This document shows, in pieces, positions 52,754-64,000 of a stretch of DNA of 64,000 nt; position 1 is the first letter of the stretch, and every line of letters starts with the position of its first letter. The DNA comes from Bacillota bacterium (lineage in GTDB: Bacteria; Bacillota; Limnochordia; Limnochordales; ZCTH02-B6): positions 62,001 to 126,000 of the forward strand of contig PKQS01000013.1 in the NCBI GenBank assembly GCA_017577945.1. The letters are read 5' to 3'. Under the pieces are notes generated by a model. The model searched no databases and was not told where the DNA came from. It was given only the letters and a program-made list of their open reading frames with translations. The translations under genes were made by a program, and so were the position numbers.

Positions 52754-55123
52754 ATGCGTTTTCTGAGCCGGATCGTGCAGCAGTATCCGGGATGGATCAT
52801 TGCGGTCGTCTTGCTGACCACGGCTTTCTTCGCCTACGGAGCGCTGCATCTCACTTTCGCCACCGACGTGCAGAGCTTCTTCCCCGAGAACGACCCGCGG
52901 CTTGTCTCGTTCAAGGACATCAGTGACACCTTCGGCTATGCGGAGTACGTCTTGGCGGTCGTCTCGGCCGACGACGTCTTCACCGTTCCCGTTATCGAGG
53001 CGCTGGACGGCCTGACGCGGGAGCTGGAGCGGGTGCCGGGCGTGGCCAGCGTCCGCAGCCTCACGAACGTGGAACACGTGCGAGGCACGGCGTGGGGCAT
53101 CGAGGTGGCGCGGCTGATGGAGGCGCTGCCGCGGACCGAGGAGGAAGTGGCCGCGTTCCGGGAACGGGTGCTGGGGAGCGACAGCGTGGCGGAGCGCTTC
53201 GTTTCGGAGGACGAACGGCACACGATCATTCTCGTTCAGCTGGGCGCCAACGTTGACCGGGACGCGACGGTCAGAGCTCTGCGGGACGTGGTGCGCCGCT
53301 ACTCGGATCGGCTGGAAGTGCGCCTGACCGGCGGCCCGGCGCTGGTGCAGGAGCTCAACGACCTGGTGCGGGGCGACTTGGCGCGGCTCACCGTGCCGGT
53401 CATCGTCGTCATCATCGCGGTGCTGTATTTCAGTTTTCGCTCGGCGGCGGGCGTGCTGCTGCCGCTGGCCAGCGTCGGCATCAGCGTCGTCTGGGCGATG
53501 GGGCTCATGGGTTATTTGGGCGTGTCCGTCAGCCAGCTTGGATCCGCCATCCCGGTGGTCCTCACCAGCATCGGCAGCGCGTACGGCATTCACGTGCTGC
53601 GCCGGTTCGACGAGGAGTGGCGGAAGACGCATGACAGCCGGCGGGCGGCGGAGCAGACGGTGCGGTCCGTCGGCGTGGCGGTGATCATGTCCGGCCTGAC
53701 CACCGTGGTGGGATTTCTGGCCAACGTTTTCACCAGCATCGTGCGCCTCCGCGAGTTCGGGCTGTTCATGGCTTTGGGCGTGCTGGTGGCGCTGCTGGTG
53801 TCGCTGCTGTTCATCCCGGCCGTGCTCGTCATCACCCGTAGCCGGCGGGCGCCGGCGGAGGCGGCGGGCGTCGCCGGCAAGGGCGGCGCGCAGGCACTCG
53901 CCGGGACGGGCGGCAAGGCCCGGCGGCAACAGGGCGGTGCGGGCGGCCTGCCCGGAGTCACGGCGGCTTCTTCTCGCCCGGGCATGCTGGAGCGACTGGG
54001 ACGCTGGGTGACGCGGCACCCGGCGGTGCCCATTGCGGCGGGCCTGGCCGTGGCCGCGCTGTCTTTGACGGGATTCGCCCGGCTGGAAGTGGACAACGAC
54101 TACATCCGCTTTTTCGATAAGCGCAGCGAGACGCGCCAAGCCTACCAGCTGGTGCAGCAGCAGTTCGGCGGCGTCGAGACCGTGCAGATCGTCCTGGAGG
54201 GCGACGTGCTGGAGCCGGCCGCGCTGCGGGCTATGGAAGCGCTGCAGAAAGAGCTTGACACGATGCCTTTGCTGTCGGGTTCCATGTCCGTGGCGGACCT
54301 CGTCAAGGAGGTAGGCCGCGCCCTCAACGAGGATGACCCGGCTTACGCCGTCATTCCCGACACGCGGCCTGCGGTGGCTCAGTATTTGCTGCTGCTCTCC
54401 TTTGCGGGCGACGCCCTGCTGGACCAGTTCTTGACGCCCGACCAGACGATGGCCAAGATCGAAGTTTCCGTCGCCACTACGTCGGCGAAGGAGCGCGAGG
54501 AGCTTCTGGCGCGCATCGAGGAGCTGGCGCATCAATATCTGGACGGCTTCGGGCGCGTGGTGGTGACCGGCGTGCCGTTCCTGATGGACCGCATGGCGGA
54601 GATGATCACCAGCGGCCAGATCCAGAGCCTCGCGCGATCGGTGCTCGGCGTGCTGGTGCTGCTTTGGATCATGGTGCGGTCGCTGGGCGCGGCGCTGTTG
54701 TGCCTGGTGCCTATCCTGCTCACCATCGTCATCAACTTCGGCGTCATGGGCTGGGCCGACATCAAGTTCGACATCGTCACGGCCCTCATCGCCAGCGTCG
54801 TGGTTGGGGTCGGTATCGACTACAGCATCCACGTCTACAGCCGCTATCGTGAGGAAGTCGAAGCGGGACGCTCGGCGGCCGAAGCGGTGGTCGTCACGTT
54901 GGCTACCACCGGGCGGGCGGTGCTGTTGAACGCCGCCGCGGTGGCCACGGGCCTCCTGGTGCTTCTTCTGTCCGCGTTCCCGCCGTTGCGCATTTTCGGC
55001 GCTCTGACGGCGCTGACCATGGGCGTCGCGTCGGCGGGCGCGATGACCGTCCTGACGGCGCTGCTCGTGCGGATAGACCAGGCGCGCCAGGTCCGGCGCA
55101 CGGGCGCCGCGGCGGCGCGGTGA
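52754..55123 (+). CDS. RND-superfamily (MMPL/HpnN-like) lipid transporter
   Basis: A 789-residue RND-type permease with two repeats of one helix, a large outer domain and about five helices. The first helix is WIIAVVLLTTAFFAYGALHL, then FATDVQSFFPENDPRLVSF, the usual MMPL opening. The helix clusters IVVIIAVLYFSFRSAAGVLL and VLVLLWIMVRSLGAALLCLV start each membrane block. GIDYSIHVYSRYREE near the end is a family hallmark. A Gly/Ala-rich cytoplasmic linker joins the halves. ATG at 52754 follows GGAAGGGGAG. Next to a LolA-like and an outer-membrane gene it likely moves lipid or a hydrophobic cargo. Confidence 0.9.
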   Translation: MRFLSRIVQQYPGWIIAVVLLTTAFFAYGALHLTFATDVQSFFPENDPRLVSFKDISDTFGYAEYVLAVVSADDVFTVPVIEALDGLTRELERVPGVASVRSLTNVEHVRGTAWGIEVARLMEALPRTEEEVAAFRERVLGSDSVAERFVSEDERHTIILVQLGANVDRDATVRALRDVVRRYSDRLEVRLTGGPALVQELNDLVRGDLARLTVPVIVVIIAVLYFSFRSAAGVLLPLASVGISVVWAMGLMGYLGVSVSQLGSAIPVVLTSIGSAYGIHVLRRFDEEWRKTHDSRRAAEQTVRSVGVAVIMSGLTTVVGFLANVFTSIVRLREFGLFMALGVLVALLVSLLFIPAVLVITRSRRAPAEAAGVAGKGGAQALAGTGGKARRQQGGAGGLPGVTAASSRPGMLERLGRWVTRHPAVPIAAGLAVAALSLTGFARLEVDNDYIRFFDKRSETRQAYQLVQQQFGGVETVQIVLEGDVLEPAALRAMEALQKELDTMPLLSGSMSVADLVKEVGRALNEDDPAYAVIPDTRPAVAQYLLLLSFAGDALLDQFLTPDQTMAKIEVSVATTSAKEREELLARIEELAHQYLDGFGRVVVTGVPFLMDRMAEMITSGQIQSLARSVLGVLVLLWIMVRSLGAALLCLVPILLTIVINFGVMGWADIKFDIVTALIASVVVGVGIDYSIHVYSRYREEVEAGRSAAEAVVVTLATTGRAVLLNAAAVATGLLVLLLSAFPPLRIFGALTALTMGVASAGAMTVLTALLVRIDQARQVRRTGAAAAR

Positions 55124-55192
55124 CGGAGCGCCGGGTGGGGCGCGGCGAAAAACGGCGGGATGGAACAAAGCGATGCGGAAAGGGAGGAGATG

Positions 55193-55999
55193 GTGATAAG
55201 CATGCTGCGCAACGGTTCCGCGCCGGGGGCGCTGCGGATGTTGTCCGCCGCGTTGTCGCTCGTGCTCATCCTGGCGGCGGCTGCGGCCGCGCAGTCCCCG
55301 ACGGCGCAGGAAATCTTGGACGAACTGGAGGACACCGCCTTCGTCGGCAGCGGCCGCGCGGTGATCGAGCTGACGACCGTCAACGCGCGGGGCCAGCAGC
55401 GGGTCCACCAGCTGGCATTCTACCGCCAGGAGACGGCCTACGGGGCCAACCAGCTGCTGGAGTACTTGTCGCCTGCCGACGTGGCCGGCACCAAGTTTCT
55501 GACCATAGACGACGCAAGCGGCGAGACGCTGATGTACTTGTACTTGCCGGCGCTGGGGCGGGAACGCCGCATCGCGGGCAGCGCGGCCCAGGAAAGCTTC
55601 ATGGGCACGGACTTTACGTTTGAGGAGATCGGCAGCCTGGGCACGTTCTCGCGCGACTTCGACGCGCAGCGGCTGCCCGACGAACGGTACCAGGACAAAG
55701 ACGCGTACGTGCTCCTGCTGACGCCCCGGAGCCCTGACGCCAAGTACAGCGCCGTCAAGGTGTGGGTTTGGAAGGAGCAGTACGTGCCGCTGCGCATCGA
55801 GTTCTACAACGCCCAGGGCGCGCTGGAGAAGACGCTGTTCAACGAGGACCTGCAGCCGGACGAGCAGGGGCGCTGGCTGCCGCGCCTGATCACGATGCGC
55901 AACGAGGGCACCGGCAGCCGCACCGTCATCCGGGTGCTGGAGACCAGCGCCGAGCCGGTGCCGGACGAGTACTTCACGCTGCGGTATTTGCGGCGGTGA
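55193..55999 (+). CDS. LolA-like outer-membrane lipoprotein-sorting protein
   Basis: A periplasmic carrier of the LolA_like family (about 268 residues). The signal peptide is LRMLSAALSLVLILAAAAAA. The mature part contains GSGRAVIELTTVNARGQQRV, RQETAYGANQLLEYLSPADV, the signature KFLTIDDASGETLMYLYLPA, and FMGTDFTFEEIG. These carriers shuttle lipids across the periplasm. Start is uncertain: GTG at 55193 or ATG at 55202 after AGGGAGGAG. It lies between an RND permease and a beta-barrel, which fits a lipid export path. Confidence 0.87.
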   Translation: MISMLRNGSAPGALRMLSAALSLVLILAAAAAAQSPTAQEILDELEDTAFVGSGRAVIELTTVNARGQQRVHQLAFYRQETAYGANQLLEYLSPADVAGTKFLTIDDASGETLMYLYLPALGRERRIAGSAAQESFMGTDFTFEEIGSLGTFSRDFDAQRLPDERYQDKDAYVLLLTPRSPDAKYSAVKVWVWKEQYVPLRIEFYNAQGALEKTLFNEDLQPDEQGRWLPRLITMRNEGTGSRTVIRVLETSAEPVPDEYFTLRYLRR

Positions 56000-56110
56000 G
56001 CAGGCCGGCCGGGGGCCCGCAGCCCGGACGCGGCGCGCAGGCGCGGACCGGCCCCGCCACGGCGCTCGCGACGGGGAAAAGTCCTGGCAGCAGTGGAGGA
56101 GGCGACGGTC

Positions 56111-59591
<3,481 letters not shown>

Positions 59592-59594
59592 ACG

Positions 59595-59888
59595 ATGGAA
59601 TTGTCGCCGGAGTGGGTGCGGAAGGTGGCGGAGCAGGCGCGCCTCGCGCTTACGGATGACGAAGTGGAGCGTATCGTGGCCGGCCTCCGCGACGTGCTGG
59701 CGGGGGCGGAGCGGCTGCGGGAGCTGGATTTGACGGGCGTGGAGCCTGCGATTCACGGCGTGCAGCTGTTGAACATCATGCGGGGCGACGTGGTGGAGCC
59801 GTCCATGCCACGGGACGAGATCTTGGCGGCTGCGCCCGAAGTGCAGGACGGCATGGTGAAAGTGCCGCGCCTCATCGAAGAAGAGTGA
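59595..59888 (+). CDS. gatC: Asp-tRNA(Asn)/Glu-tRNA(Gln) amidotransferase subunit C
   Basis: A 97-residue GatC that holds GatA and GatB together. Typical parts are VRKVAEQARLALTDDEVERI and LDLTGVEPAIHG, with the C-terminal DGMVKVPRLIEEE. The complex amidates mischarged Glu-tRNA(Gln) or Asp-tRNA(Asn), which is general in Bacillota lacking glutaminyl-tRNA synthetase. Spacing of 3 bases after ligA and 25 bases before gatA indicates one operon. Confidence 0.93.
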   Translation: MELSPEWVRKVAEQARLALTDDEVERIVAGLRDVLAGAERLRELDLTGVEPAIHGVQLLNIMRGDVVEPSMPRDEILAAAPEVQDGMVKVPRLIEEE

Positions 59889-59913
59889 TGCCAGCGTTAA
59901 GGAGGCTTTGCCG

Positions 59914-61401
59914 TTGGAACTGCACGACCTGACGATCCGCGAGCTGCGGGCGCGGCTTGAAGCCCGCGACGTCAGCAGCGCGGAAGTGACCGAGCACATT
60001 CTCCGGCGCATCGAGGCGCTGGATAAACAGCTGGGTGCCTACCTGACGGTGACGGCGGACGCCGCGCTGGCGGCGGCCAAGGCGGCGGACGACGCCCGGG
60101 CGCGCGGCGAGGCGGTGCACCCGCTGGCGGGCATCCCGGGTAGCCTCAAGGATAACATCTGCACTTGCGGCGTGCGGACGACCGCGGGCAGCCGCGTGCT
60201 GGAGAACTGGGTGCCGCCCTACGACGCGACCGTCGTCGAGCGGCTGAAGGCGGCCGGCGCGCCGATTTTGGGCAAGACGAACCTGGACGAGTTCGCCATG
60301 GGCTCGTCCACCGAGACGTCGGCGTTTCAGACGACGCGCAACCCGTGGAACCGGGAGCGGGTGCCGGGCGGCTCGTCCGGCGGCGCCGCGGCGTCGGTGG
60401 CGGCGGGCATGGCGTACTGGGCGTTGGGCAGCGACACCGGCGGCTCCATTCGCCAGCCCGCGGCTTTCTGCGGCGTTGTGGGCATGAAGCCCACGTACGG
60501 CTTGATTTCGCGCTACGGCCTCATCGCGATGGCATCGTCCCTAGACCAGATCGGGCCCATCGGCCGCGAAGTGGCCGACGTGGCGGAGCTGCTCAACGTC
60601 GTGGCGGGGCCCGATCCGAAAGATTCCACTTGCTTCCCGGAGCCCGTTCCCGACTACACCGCCGCTTTGCGCGCCGAGGCCAAGGGGCTGCGCATCGGCG
60701 TGCCCAAGGAGTTTTTCGGCGCCGGCGTGGCGGCCGAGGTGCAGGAGGCGGTGAAGAAGGCCATCAAGGCCATGGAGGACGCGGGCGCGGAAGTGCGGGA
60801 AGTGTCGCTGCCGCACGTGGACTACGCGCTGAGCGTGTACGCCATCGTCATGGCGGCGGAAGCCAGCTCCAACTTGGCTCGCTTCGACGGCGTGCGCTAC
60901 GGCGTGCGCGTGGAGGCGCCGGATCTGCCCACGCAGATGGCGCGGACGCGGGCGCTGTTCGGCGAGGAAGTGAAGCGCCGTATCGTGCTGGGCACGTACG
61001 TGCGGGGCAAGAAGGTGCTGGACAAGTACTACCTGCCGGCGGCCAAGGTGCGGACCATCCTTACGCGCGAGTTCGCAGCGGTGTTCCGCGACGTGGACGT
61101 GCTCATGACGCCCGCGACGCCCACGACGGCGTTTGAACTGGGCCGCAAGGCGCGCAGCCCGTTGGAGGCGTACACGGCCGACATCTGCACGCTGCCGGCC
61201 AACCTGGCGGGGCTGCCGGCGCTGGCGATGCCGTGCGGCGTCGGGGCCGACGGGCTACCCATCGCGCTGCAAATTATCGGGCCGGCCTTCGGCGAGGCGA
61301 AAGTGCTGCAGGCGGCGTATACGTACGAGCAGCTCGCGTGGCCGACGGGCGCCGGGCGGGCCTGGCGGGCCGGCAAGGAGGTCGACGTCGATGTCCGTTG
61401 A
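59914..61401 (+). CDS. gatA: Asp-tRNA(Asn)/Glu-tRNA(Gln) amidotransferase subunit A
   Basis: The glutaminase/amidase subunit that provides ammonia to GatB. The amidase catalytic triad is visible: lysine in PGSLKDNICT, cis-serine in GSDTGGSIRQPAAF and the GGSSGGAAASVAAG nucleophile-region glycine-rich loop. The 495-residue length is normal. TTG at 59914 is chosen because AAGGAGG lies 8 bases upstream; a TTG at 59908 adds two residues. The gene overlaps gatB by 11 bases. Confidence 0.96.
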   Translation: MELHDLTIRELRARLEARDVSSAEVTEHILRRIEALDKQLGAYLTVTADAALAAAKAADDARARGEAVHPLAGIPGSLKDNICTCGVRTTAGSRVLENWVPPYDATVVERLKAAGAPILGKTNLDEFAMGSSTETSAFQTTRNPWNRERVPGGSSGGAAASVAAGMAYWALGSDTGGSIRQPAAFCGVVGMKPTYGLISRYGLIAMASSLDQIGPIGREVADVAELLNVVAGPDPKDSTCFPEPVPDYTAALRAEAKGLRIGVPKEFFGAGVAAEVQEAVKKAIKAMEDAGAEVREVSLPHVDYALSVYAIVMAAEASSNLARFDGVRYGVRVEAPDLPTQMARTRALFGEEVKRRIVLGTYVRGKKVLDKYYLPAAKVRTILTREFAAVFRDVDVLMTPATPTTAFELGRKARSPLEAYTADICTLPANLAGLPALAMPCGVGADGLPIALQIIGPAFGEAKVLQAAYTYEQLAWPTGAGRAWRAGKEVDVDVR

Positions 61402-62866
61402 GGCGGCGGTGAAGCCGACGACCGAATACGAAGTGATTATCGGGCTGGAAATTCACGCGGAGCTGCTGACCGATGCCAAGGTGTTTTGTGGCTGCAGCAC
61501 CAAGTTCGGCGCCGAGCCCAACACGCAGATTTGCCCGGTGTGCCTCGGCCTGCCCGGCACGCTGCCGGTGCTGAACCGCAAGGCGGTCGAGTACGCCATC
61601 AAGGCGGGGCTGGCGCTGAACTGCGAAATCGCGCCGATGGCCCGTTTCGACCGCAAGCACTATTTCTACCCGGATCTGCCCAAGGCGTACCAGATCACGC
61701 AATACGCCGAGCCCCTGTGCCGCCACGGCTACGTGGAGTTCGAGCTGAACGGCGAGACGCGGCGGGTCCGCATTCGCCACATCCACCTGGAGGAAGAGGC
61801 GGGGAAGCTGCAGCACGCGGGCGACCGGCTCATGGAGGCCGAATATTCGCTGGTCGACTACAACCGCGGCGGCATCCCGCTGATTGAGATCGTCACCGAA
61901 CCCGACATCCGCTCGCCCGAGGAGGCGCGGGTGTTCCTGGAGACGCTGCGGTCCATCCTGCGCTACGCCGGGGTCTCGGACTGCAAGATGGAAGAAGGCA
62001 GCCTGCGCTGCGACGCCAACATTTCGCTGCGGCCCAAAGGCAGCACCACGTTCGGCAACAAGGCCGAAGTCAAGAATCTCAACTCGTTCCGGGCCGTGCA
62101 GCGGGCGCTGGAGTACGAGGTGCGGCGCCAGGCGGAGCTGTTGGACCGCGGCGAGCAGCCGGCGGCTGAGACGCGGCACTGGGACGAGGCCCGGGGCGTC
62201 ACGGTAGCCATGCGGTCCAAGGGCGAGGAGGACGACTACCTCTACATGCCCGAGCCGGACATCCCGTGGCTGAAGGTGGACCGCGAGTGGGTCGAGCGGC
62301 TGCGGGCGGAGCTGCCGGAGCTGCCGCGGGCGAAGATGCAGCGCTTCATGACGCAGTACGGGCTGCCGGCGTACGACTCGGGCGTGCTGACGGCCGAGCC
62401 GGCCATCGCGGACTTCTTCGAGGCGTGCGTGGCCGTCTACAACAAGCCGAAGACGGTCAGCAACTGGATCATGGTGGAGTTCCTGCGGCTGTTGCGCGAA
62501 GACGGCAGGGAAGTAAGCGAAGTCGCGCTGACGCCGCAGGGGCTGGCGGAGCTGCTGGGCCTGATCGACAAGGGCGTCATCAGCGGCACCATCGCCAAAG
62601 AGGTCTTCGAGGAGATGTTCCGCACGGGCAAGTCGGCGGCGGCCATCGTCCGGGAGCGGGGCTTGGAGCAGATCAGCGACGAGGCGCAGCTCGCGGCGGT
62701 GGTCGACGAGGTCATCGCCGAGAACGAAGACGCGGCGGCCAAGGTGCGGGCGGGCGAGATGAAGACGCTTGGCTTCTTGGTAGGCCAAGTGATGAAGAAG
62801 ACGCAGGGCAAGGCCAACCCGAAGCTGGTGAACGAGCTGCTCCGGGCGCGGCTGGTGAAGGAGTAG
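61391..62866 (+). CDS. gatB: Asp-tRNA(Asn)/Glu-tRNA(Gln) amidotransferase subunit B
   Basis: The 491-residue kinase/transamidase subunit that binds the mischarged tRNA. Start is YEVIIGLEIHAELLTDAKVF, with the zinc-type CGCSTKFGAEPNTQICPVCLGLPG, HYFYPDLPKAYQITQ and EAEYSLVDYNRGGIPLIEIV. The C-terminal YqeY-like domain (FLVGQVMKKTQGKANPKLVN) that contacts tRNA is complete. ATG at 61391 lies inside the end of gatA. Its stop touches the start of the EamA transporter gene by one base. Confidence 0.97.
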   Translation: MSVEAAVKPTTEYEVIIGLEIHAELLTDAKVFCGCSTKFGAEPNTQICPVCLGLPGTLPVLNRKAVEYAIKAGLALNCEIAPMARFDRKHYFYPDLPKAYQITQYAEPLCRHGYVEFELNGETRRVRIRHIHLEEEAGKLQHAGDRLMEAEYSLVDYNRGGIPLIEIVTEPDIRSPEEARVFLETLRSILRYAGVSDCKMEEGSLRCDANISLRPKGSTTFGNKAEVKNLNSFRAVQRALEYEVRRQAELLDRGEQPAAETRHWDEARGVTVAMRSKGEEDDYLYMPEPDIPWLKVDREWVERLRAELPELPRAKMQRFMTQYGLPAYDSGVLTAEPAIADFFEACVAVYNKPKTVSNWIMVEFLRLLREDGREVSEVALTPQGLAELLGLIDKGVISGTIAKEVFEEMFRTGKSAAAIVRERGLEQISDEAQLAAVVDEVIAENEDAAAKVRAGEMKTLGFLVGQVMKKTQGKANPKLVNELLRARLVKE

Positions 62867-63774
62867 TGTCCGCGGCGCGGCCGGCGCTGGGGCTGCTGCT
62901 GATAACGATGATTTGGGGCGGCACGTTTCCGGTGGTCAAGGAGCTGGTGGAAAACGTGCCGCCGTATTCGCTGTTGGCGGCCCGCTTCGGCGTGGCCGGC
63001 GTTGCGTTGGGGGCGGCGGCGTGGCTGCGGCGGCGGGAGTGGCGACCGGGGCTGGCGCGGGCCGGCGGGCTGCTGGGGCTGTTCCTCTGGGGCGGGTATT
63101 TCACCCAGACGTTCGGCTTGCAGTTCACCACCGCCTCCAAAGCGGGTTTCATTACGTCGCTGAACGTGGTGTTCGTGGCGGTGCTGGCGGCGGTCGTTTC
63201 CAAACGCTCCACGCCGCCGCTGACGTGGCTGGGCATCGGGGTCGCCACGGTGGGCCTGGCGCTCTTAAGCGTCGACTGGAGCGAGAGCCTGTCGCTGGCG
63301 CCGGGCGACCTCTGGGTGCTGGCTTGCGCCGTGCTGTTCGCGGCGCACATCGTGGCGGTGGACCGCTTCGCGCCCGCCTATGACCCGGTGCTGCTGACGT
63401 GGGTGCAGATGACCGTCGTGGCCGCCGTGTCTACGGCGGCGGCGTTCGCCTTCGACGGCGGGCTGGTGGGGCTGGATCGGGCCGAAAACTGGGGCCCGCT
63501 GCTGTTCTTGGCGCTGATCGCCTCGGCGGGGGCGGTGCTGCTGCAGGTGTACTTGCAGCGGTTCGCCGCGCCGGCCCGGGTGGGGCTCATCTTTTCGCTG
63601 GAGCCGGTGTTCGCGGCGCTGTTCGCTTGGCTGTTGTTGGGTGAAACGCTGCCGCTTGTGGGCTGGATCGGCGGGGCGCTGGTGCTGGCGGGGGTCGTGC
63701 TGGCGGAGCTGAAGCCGCAGGGCCCGGGCGCGCCGGCGGGCGAGCTGGCGGAGGCCGGCGGCGGGCAAGGGTGA
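62866..63774 (+). CDS. EamA/DMT-family transporter
   Basis: A 302-residue inner-membrane protein with ten hydrophobic helices in two EamA repeats. The first begins LGLLLITMIWGGTFPVVKEL; the second ends RVGLIFSLEPVFAALFAWLL, then GETLPLVGWIGGALVLAGVV, the usual DMT signature. GTG at 62866 overlaps the gatB stop. Members export amino acids or metabolites; the substrate cannot be inferred. It overlaps the lgt gene by 4 bases (GTGA). Confidence 0.9.
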   Translation: MSAARPALGLLLITMIWGGTFPVVKELVENVPPYSLLAARFGVAGVALGAAAWLRRREWRPGLARAGGLLGLFLWGGYFTQTFGLQFTTASKAGFITSLNVVFVAVLAAVVSKRSTPPLTWLGIGVATVGLALLSVDWSESLSLAPGDLWVLACAVLFAAHIVAVDRFAPAYDPVLLTWVQMTVVAAVSTAAAFAFDGGLVGLDRAENWGPLLFLALIASAGAVLLQVYLQRFAAPARVGLIFSLEPVFAALFAWLLLGETLPLVGWIGGALVLAGVVLAELKPQGPGAPAGELAEAGGGQG

Positions 63775-64000
63775 ACGGCGCGATGCAGCTGGCGCTGGGC
63801 GGGCCGGTCGTCATCAAAAGCATCGGCCCCGTGAACCTGTATTTGTTCGGCACCGCGGCCGCCGCGGGCTGTGTCGCGGGCTTGGCGGCGGCGCTGGCCC
63901 TGGCGCGGCGGTACGGGTTTGCCGCGGAACAGGTGCTGGAAGTCGCCGCACCGGCGCTGCTGGCCGGCATCGCCGGGGCCCGGATCGGATACGTGTTGCT
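63771..64000 (+). CDS. lgt: prolipoprotein diacylglyceryl transferase, partial (cut at window end)
   Basis: Only the first 76 or so residues are in the window. They read IKSIGPVNLYLFGTAAAAGC, then a helix, RRYGFAAEQVLEVAAPALLAGI and GARIGYVL. This matches the Lgt N-terminus (IGP-x-xIYxxG, then GARxxYVL). Lgt adds the diacylglyceryl group to prolipoproteins. GTG at 63771 overlaps the EamA stop; ATG at 63783 is another possible start. The identification rests on the N-terminal part only. Confidence 0.75.
   Translation, partial: MNGAMQLALGGPVVIKSIGPVNLYLFGTAAAAGCVAGLAAALALARRYGFAAEQVLEVAAPALLAGIAGARIGYVL

Overview
The window is a GC-rich bacterial chromosome segment, densely coded and mostly on the + strand. 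I see no rRNA, tRNA, CRISPR array or insertion sequence. Gene content and order are Bacillota-like: uvrB-uvrA-uvrC, tsaE-tsaB-rimI-tsaD, a CIRCE operator before groEL, a YheC/YheD-type ATP-grasp gene, a DUF2089/yvl-like operon and an MsmX-type ATPase. The envelope genes, however, are those of a two-membrane cell: two TolC-family proteins, three signal-peptide proteins that look like beta-barrels and end in phenylalanine, and LolA/RseB-like proteins. The best fit is a diderm, high-GC member of Bacillota (Limnochordia-like). That placement is inference; no marker gene was compared.

Layout. 1-7061: nucleotide excision repair operon uvrBAC with an extended -10 promoter and a LexA-like box. 7084-9158 (minus): NeuB-like synthase and a NeuA-phosphatase fusion for a nonulosonic acid. 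9368-12527: divergent operon of two paralogous 226-residue proteins flanking a YheC/D-like ATP-grasp protein, followed by a small protein kinase; this is the best candidate for an undescribed system. 12581-15382: yvl/LiaX-like envelope-stress operon with a near-consensus promoter. 15486-17546: Cof-type phosphatase and an orphan sugar-ABC ATPase. 17547-18185: long non-coding stretch with a strong terminator. 18186-19361: predicted outer-membrane protein. 19518-27538: ECF sigma factor, anti-sigma factor, RseB-like protein, two TolC proteins and a MacA/MacB exporter, led by a sigma-E-like promoter. 27825-29057: second predicted outer-membrane protein.

29150-30034 (minus): XRE-TPR regulator. 30355-37855: three peptidases for gamma-glutamyl, D- or other unusual peptides, the t6A genes tsaE-tsaB-rimI-tsaD, an atypical LCP protein and a small transaldolase. 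37931-38981 (minus): a small basic protein and a lipoprotein. 39118-46080: purB-purH, groEL with CIRCE but no groES, hpt, and a guaA whose glutamine amidotransferase domain is largely deleted. 46132-48507: pcrA. 48526-51706 (minus): P-II protein, two DUF1538 membrane proteins and a D,D-carboxypeptidase. 51861-57418: regulator, RND/MMPL transporter, LolA-like protein and beta-barrel, a likely envelope-spanning lipid route. 57555-64000: ligA, gatC-gatA-gatB, an EamA transporter and the start of lgt, cut by the window edge.
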